In this document: positions 46,119 through 50,073 of the stretch, in pieces
Layout of the letters: each line of letters opens with the position of its first letter
Numbering within the stretch: position 1 is the first letter of the stretch
Source of the DNA: Allorhodopirellula solitaria
GTDB taxonomy: Bacteria > Planctomycetota > Planctomycetia > Pirellulales > Pirellulaceae
Assembly: GCF_007859855.1 (NCBI RefSeq)
Contig: NZ_SJPK01000002.1
Span: 726,206 to 776,278, forward strand
Reading direction: 5' to 3'
Length of the DNA stretch: 50,073 nt
Notes under the pieces: model-generated
Databases searched by the model: none
Seen by the model: the letters and a program-made list of their open reading frames with translations, nothing else
What the model was told of the DNA's origin: nothing
Made by a program: the position numbers and the translations under genes

Positions 46119-48656
46119 ATGCATTGCAAACTTGTTTTAATTGTTCTAGCGGCCAGCTGGCTCGCCGCACCGCCGCTTCACGCTGAGAATGACGGTCGCA
46201 GCAAACCCAGTCATTCGGAGGTGGCGTCCCCCGATATGCTCGTGCCCGGCTGGATCATCGAGTCGGTGGCGTCCGAACCCGAACTGGTCACGCCAACGGG
46301 CTGCTGTTTCGATGAGGCAGGTCGACTGCTGGTGATTGAGTGCCACACGCACTTCCCACCGGACAAGTACCCAGGCCCGACAGTCGACCGTGTGTATCGG
46401 TTTGATTCCACTGAAGAGGCCCCCAACGCGGGCCGGCAGCGTCTGTTCTACGAGGGCGGGCAGGCGACGATGGCAATTGCAGATTTGGGGGATGGCTGGA
46501 TCGGTTTGCTCTCTCGAGATGGGCTCCGGCGGGTCCGCGACAATGATGATGATGGCATGGCCGATCAAGTGGAGACGGTGTTACAGCTGAAGACCAAGGC
46601 GAACTACCCGCACAACGGTTTGTCCAGCCTCACCGTTGGCCCGGATGGTTGGCTGACGATTGGTCAGGGCGAAAACTTTGGCGAGCCCTATGAACTCATC
46701 GGTTCGGACGGTTCGAAACAAGTCGGCGGCGGTGAAGGGGGCAACCTGTTTCGGTGTCGCCCGGATGGTTCCCAGGTGCAGCGGATTGCCACGGGGTTCT
46801 GGAACCCCTTTGGATCTTGCTTTGATCCCGCCGAACGTCTGTGGGTGGTGGGGAATGATCCGGACTCGATGCCTCCCAATCGCCTGCTGCACATCGTTCC
46901 CACCGCCGATTACGGATTTCAATTTCGTTTCGGTCGGGCTGGCACCCATCCCCTGCAGTCCTGGGACGGCGAACTGCCGGGCACTCTACCCATGGCCGCT
47001 GCGGTGGGCGAAGCGGCCTGTGATATCGTCGTCCGTGGCAAGTATCTGTGGGTGACGAGTTGGGGTGATAACCGCATCGAACGCTATGAGATGCATCCCG
47101 ATGGCGCGTCATTGACGGGCCGCACCGAAGTGGTCGTCCAAGGCGACGCCCATTTTCGTCCCGTGGGCCTCGCCCTTGCTCGAGATGGCAGTCTCTACGT
47201 CACCGATTGGGTCGACCGCAGCTACCAAGTCCATGGCAACGGTCGACTATGGCGGCTCACCCCTCCCGCCGACCAGGATTTTGCTGCAGGCAGGTCCAGT
47301 TCAGATGCATTTCCGGGCCTCAGCGAGGAGGAGCAGCGCGCCGCACAACTGCGCACGAGCGACTCCATCAGCCTGCAGCAGCGGATCGAGGCACTCGGCA
47401 GCGACGATGCCTTTCTCCGTCAGGCTGCGATCGCGGGATTGATCGATTCGGATCAACTGAGTGAAGTCGAGCTTGCCACGAAGCTATCACCGACCCAAGC
47501 CACCGGGGTGCTGGCGGCCTGGCGTTGGATCACGCTCACCGCTCCCAACGAGACCGCCGCCGCGAAACAACTCCATGAGTGGATCGCCTGGGGGTTGGAT
47601 CACCCAAGTGACGAAGTGGTGATCGCGGCGATCCGCTATGCAACCGAGGCCAGTGCCGACGAGCACCTCGCGGCGGTCGAACGCCTGCTGACTCGTCCGG
47701 CACTCTCGCCGCGTGTTTTCGCAGCCGTCGTCTCTTCGATTGCCTACCTCGAGACCGGATCGGCAGCGGGTTCGGTTCGGGACCCAGCGACTGAGGAACG
47801 ATTGATCAAGATCATCAGCGATTCGGCGCAGCCCGCGACCACTCGCGCCTTGGCGCTTCGCTGGCTCTCGGAGCAGGCCGAACAGATCACCGCGTCGCAG
47901 CTCGCCGAGTGGGCCGGGGAGCTGAACTCACGTGAGTTCTCCTTGGAGGTCACCCGGCTGCTGGCGGCGCGGCAATCCGAAGCGGCGAGCAATGTCCTGG
48001 CGGAGATTGCCGCCAATGAGGCACTCGACGACCAAACCCGCGCCGATGCTCTCGCTGGGCTGGCTCGCAATGCCGGAGCCCACGCAGCGATCATCAACAA
48101 GCTTTCGCTGCCACGACAATCCGAAACGCTACGCACCGAAGCGAATCGGATCTTGAACCGGCCGACCGGTGAGCCGATCGACCGCGTCCCGGGCAAAGAA
48201 GATTTCCAAGAGTGGGATGCGCTCGTGGGCCATGGCGGCGATGTCGATGCGGGCAGACGAGTGTTCATGCGCAAGACATGCATCCACTGCCACGCCCACA
48301 ACGGGCGGGGGGCGCGGACAGGACCTGACCTGTCAACGCTCTCGGGCCAGATCACGAGCCGGAGGGTGATCGAGTCGATCTTGACCCCGAGTCGCGAGAT
48401 CGGGCCGCTTTATGTCCCCTGGAGAATTCTGACGGTGGATGGGCAAGTACTGACCGGGCTGAAACTGCACGCCCCAGGCGTGGGCAATGCCCTGCGATTC
48501 CAGGGCGCCGACGGCAACACATTCGACGTTCGACTCGAAGACATCGAGGAACAGAAACCGATCGATCAATCCATCATGCCAGCGGGTTTGGAGCAAGCGA
48601 TGTCAGTGCAGGAGTTTCAAGACCTCGTCGCGTTTCTCACCGAAGAGTCTCGCTGA
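46119..48656 (+). CDS. PVC-type membrane/periplasmic dehydrogenase: beta-propeller, HEAT repeats and c-type haem domain
   Basis: An 845 aa exported protein. The signal peptide (1-23) is followed by a six-bladed propeller of the PVC dehydrogenase type (about 30-390: NGLSSLTVGPDGWLTIGQG, ATGFWNPFGSCFDP, LYVTDWVDRSYQVHGNGR). An alpha-helical HEAT-like region comes next (about 410-690). The cytochrome c domain has TCIHCHAHNGRGARTGPDLS (about 724-743) and a later GLEQAMSVQEFQDLVAFL segment. It probably oxidises a sugar or alcohol. The ATG at 46119 opens the signal peptide. It is divergent from the transglutaminase/esterase gene by 129 bases. Confidence 0.93.
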   Translation: MHCKLVLIVLAASWLAAPPLHAENDGRSKPSHSEVASPDMLVPGWIIESVASEPELVTPTGCCFDEAGRLLVIECHTHFPPDKYPGPTVDRVYRFDSTEEAPNAGRQRLFYEGGQATMAIADLGDGWIGLLSRDGLRRVRDNDDDGMADQVETVLQLKTKANYPHNGLSSLTVGPDGWLTIGQGENFGEPYELIGSDGSKQVGGGEGGNLFRCRPDGSQVQRIATGFWNPFGSCFDPAERLWVVGNDPDSMPPNRLLHIVPTADYGFQFRFGRAGTHPLQSWDGELPGTLPMAAAVGEAACDIVVRGKYLWVTSWGDNRIERYEMHPDGASLTGRTEVVVQGDAHFRPVGLALARDGSLYVTDWVDRSYQVHGNGRLWRLTPPADQDFAAGRSSSDAFPGLSEEEQRAAQLRTSDSISLQQRIEALGSDDAFLRQAAIAGLIDSDQLSEVELATKLSPTQATGVLAAWRWITLTAPNETAAAKQLHEWIAWGLDHPSDEVVIAAIRYATEASADEHLAAVERLLTRPALSPRVFAAVVSSIAYLETGSAAGSVRDPATEERLIKIISDSAQPATTRALALRWLSEQAEQITASQLAEWAGELNSREFSLEVTRLLAARQSEAASNVLAEIAANEALDDQTRADALAGLARNAGAHAAIINKLSLPRQSETLRTEANRILNRPTGEPIDRVPGKEDFQEWDALVGHGGDVDAGRRVFMRKTCIHCHAHNGRGARTGPDLSTLSGQITSRRVIESILTPSREIGPLYVPWRILTVDGQVLTGLKLHAPGVGNALRFQGADGNTFDVRLEDIEEQKPIDQSIMPAGLEQAMSVQEFQDLVAFLTEESR

Positions 48657-48811
48657 ACGAGATCACTTCCAGTTTCTCTTCTGCCGCCGGGCCTATGGTT
48701 TCAATGCAGCCCATTGGACTTGCCAGAAGTGATATGCAGCCGATAGTCTAGCGAGTCGGTGCCGCGTTTAAGCGATGAATTCGATTGCGACACCGCATTC
48801 TAAGAGACACC

Positions 48812-49234
48812 ATGATACGCAACCAATCCAGTCAGCACTTGAATTGTCTACGGGGATTCCCTCAGCGATGGGTTTTCGTCGCGCGACCATTGCTGACCCT
48901 CTTGGTTTTCGCTGTTGCTCTGATGCAGGTCGTCTCTGTTGGTTTGACTGCCTCACGCGACGTGGCGGATCACTTTCCCAACTCGCTATGGAACCAATCG
49001 CTCAACGCCGCCACCCATGTGGCGGAGCATTGGGCAACCCAGCCAACGGCTGTGCCACGAGCGACGGGTGAAAAGTTAAACGAGCTGGAACCGCTCAGCG
49101 GTAGCTTGGCAACGCTGGCTGCGAACGGGGCCATCCCGAGCTTTCTGCACCGAGAGAAAACTCATTGCGACCTGGATGGACACCGCCACCATTCGAAGAC
49201 TCTCGTGAGTTTGAACGTGCGACTGCAGATTTAA
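48812..49234 (+). CDS. Hypothetical membrane-anchored or exported protein
   Basis: About 140 aa. One hydrophobic segment near residues 25-47 (PLLTLLVFAVALMQVVSVGL) could be a signal or anchor. The rest is polar and ends with a His-rich CDLDGHRHHSK, possibly metal-binding. The ATG at 48812 is preceded by AAGAGACACC. No family is recognised. Confidence 0.55.
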   Translation: MIRNQSSQHLNCLRGFPQRWVFVARPLLTLLVFAVALMQVVSVGLTASRDVADHFPNSLWNQSLNAATHVAEHWATQPTAVPRATGEKLNELEPLSGSLATLAANGAIPSFLHREKTHCDLDGHRHHSKTLVSLNVRLQI

Positions 49235-49286
49235 GAGCGTTCGACGCTTCTTTCTTATTTCTACCAGTGCATGTTTTCAATATTTC

Positions 49287-49850
49287 ATGAAAGTACAGAC
49301 GATGTCTGCGCAGACCCAAACAAAAAAAACAATTCAACCATCCGACTGTTCTGCCACCACTGCTCGGCATGACAATCGTGCAGCGACACCACTTAACCCA
49401 GCGATCCAGAGGGCGTGGAAACTCATCAAGCAGGACAACTATCTCGGAGCAGCAAATGTACTTATCACCGCTGGCCGTGATCCTCAGGTTCGCAATACCT
49501 TGGGCGTTTGTTTCATGCGGGCAGGCCGCGCCGAAAGTGCTGCTGAGCTGTATCGCGGATTTGTGCTCATGCAGGGCAGCCTGCGCGAGCGGCCGAACAT
49601 CTGCAATGCGTACAAACGGAACTTCGCCACTGCGTTGTTCATGAACGGACTGCCAAGCGGCGCGTTGTCGGTACTGAGAGACACCCGTGAGCCAAGCCAC
49701 CCGCGGGCAATCCAACTCTACGCGGCGATCAAGGACTGGGAAAAGTCGTTGCCCTGGTTCCAGCGACTGGACTGGATCCTCAACGGAGTCGAACCAGCTA
49801 ACAGCTCCATTTCGCTGCAGTTTGAGCCGGGCGAGTTTGATTTTGATTGA
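49287..49850 (+). CDS. Hypothetical protein with a TPR-like helical domain
   Basis: A 187 aa soluble protein. After a polar N-terminal 35 residues, paired helices (AIQRAWKLIKQDNYLGAANV, NTLGVCFMRAGRAESAAELY, NFATALFMNGLPSGALSVL) follow the tetratricopeptide pattern. It ends acidic, FEPGEFDFD. Starts at 49287 or 49302 are possible. It may be a scaffold; no partner is evident. Confidence 0.65.
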   Translation: MKVQTMSAQTQTKKTIQPSDCSATTARHDNRAATPLNPAIQRAWKLIKQDNYLGAANVLITAGRDPQVRNTLGVCFMRAGRAESAAELYRGFVLMQGSLRERPNICNAYKRNFATALFMNGLPSGALSVLRDTREPSHPRAIQLYAAIKDWEKSLPWFQRLDWILNGVEPANSSISLQFEPGEFDFD

Positions 49851-49931
49851 CCACTCAGTCAGACAACGCCCCAACGGGGCAGTCCTATGATAGCCCCAGG
49901 CAACGCCTCTCTTTATCCTACACATCTTTTT

Positions 49932-50073
49932 TTAGCCCGTTCCGAATGCAATATAGGCTTCGCGGTACGCCTGCAGTCGCCGCAGTCCACGCCAGATTAC
50001 GGTGGAACCGGGCGGTCCTTGCCCTGTTTTGTTCAAGTAGCCGCCCAACTGCGCCAACACCAGCATGAACTCG
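49932..50073 (-). CDS. IS4-family transposase, C-terminal fragment running off the window
   Basis: The last 46 codons on the minus strand read EFMLVLAQLGGYLNK, then PPGSTVIWRGLRRLQAYREA and IAFGTG before a TAA at 49932-49934. LGGYL followed by PGSTVIWRGLRRL is the C-terminal signature of IS4 (IS50-like) DDE transposases. The rest lies beyond 50073. The 80 bases downstream (49851-49931) contain a GCCCCAACGGGGC palindrome that may belong to the element's end. Confidence 0.75.
   Translation of the reverse strand, partial: EFMLVLAQLGGYLNKTGQGPPGSTVIWRGLRRLQAYREAYIAFGTG

Noticed and set aside
49095..49925. 276 aa minus-strand frame at the right end
   Set aside because: Overlaps two plus-strand genes antisense and shows no domain; the real minus-strand gene here is the IS4-type fragment that starts beyond the window.

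Overview
The window looks like chromosome from a planctomycete, most likely a Pirellulaceae member close to Rhodopirellula. This rests on gene families seen directly: a DUF1549/DUF1553 protein next to a DUF1501 protein, a PVC-type beta-propeller/HEAT/cytochrome c protein, a sulfatase fused to a DUF1080 domain, an oversized SecA with a SEC-C tail, and many secreted proteins of unknown function. WaaA (Kdo transferase) implies lipid A/LPS and so an outer membrane. There is no sign of a phage, plasmid, CRISPR array or tRNA gene.

Layout. Positions 1-118 hold the 3' end of a 5S rRNA gene and its terminator, followed by a tandem array of palindromic 101-102 bp units (128-720). Next come ilvA, a DUF998-like membrane protein, two small unknown genes, the sulfatase/DUF1080 protein, an ECF-type sigma factor, a thioredoxin lipoprotein and a GT2 glycosyltransferase (0.8-8.9 kb). 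A minus-strand operon follows: POT peptide transporter, small membrane protein, tmk. It is divergent from RDD, Nif3-like, secA and waaA (8.9-19.8 kb). A second minus-strand cluster (25.5-19.9 kb) is DUF1549/DUF1553, DUF1501, ECF sigma factor, and a membrane-anchored CxxCH protein that may be its anti-sigma partner. Then come folE, a type II secretion F-like protein whose start overlaps a secreted protein that ends in a 90 bp tandem repeat array, folD and a PrsW-like protease.

From about 31 kb the spaces between genes fill with small mobile or palindromic elements. These include a dead transposase chimera, an S23-type four-helix-bundle gene bracketed by inverted repeats, and two MITE-like families with 8 bp target duplications, each nested inside another inverted-repeat element. 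The genes between them are an Orn/Lys/Arg decarboxylase, hisC and hisB, an SGNH hydrolase, tsaE, small lipoproteins, a class V aminotransferase coupled to a transglutaminase/esterase fusion, a large PVC cytochrome protein, two unknown genes and the C-terminus of an IS4-type transposase at the edge.

The most interesting items are the ECF sigma/cytochrome/DUF1501 operon, the in-frame colonisation of a coding gene by a palindromic 90 bp repeat, the nested non-autonomous elements with clear 8 bp target duplications, and the inverted-repeat-flanked S23-family gene. All homology calls come from reading motifs by eye; no database search was possible.
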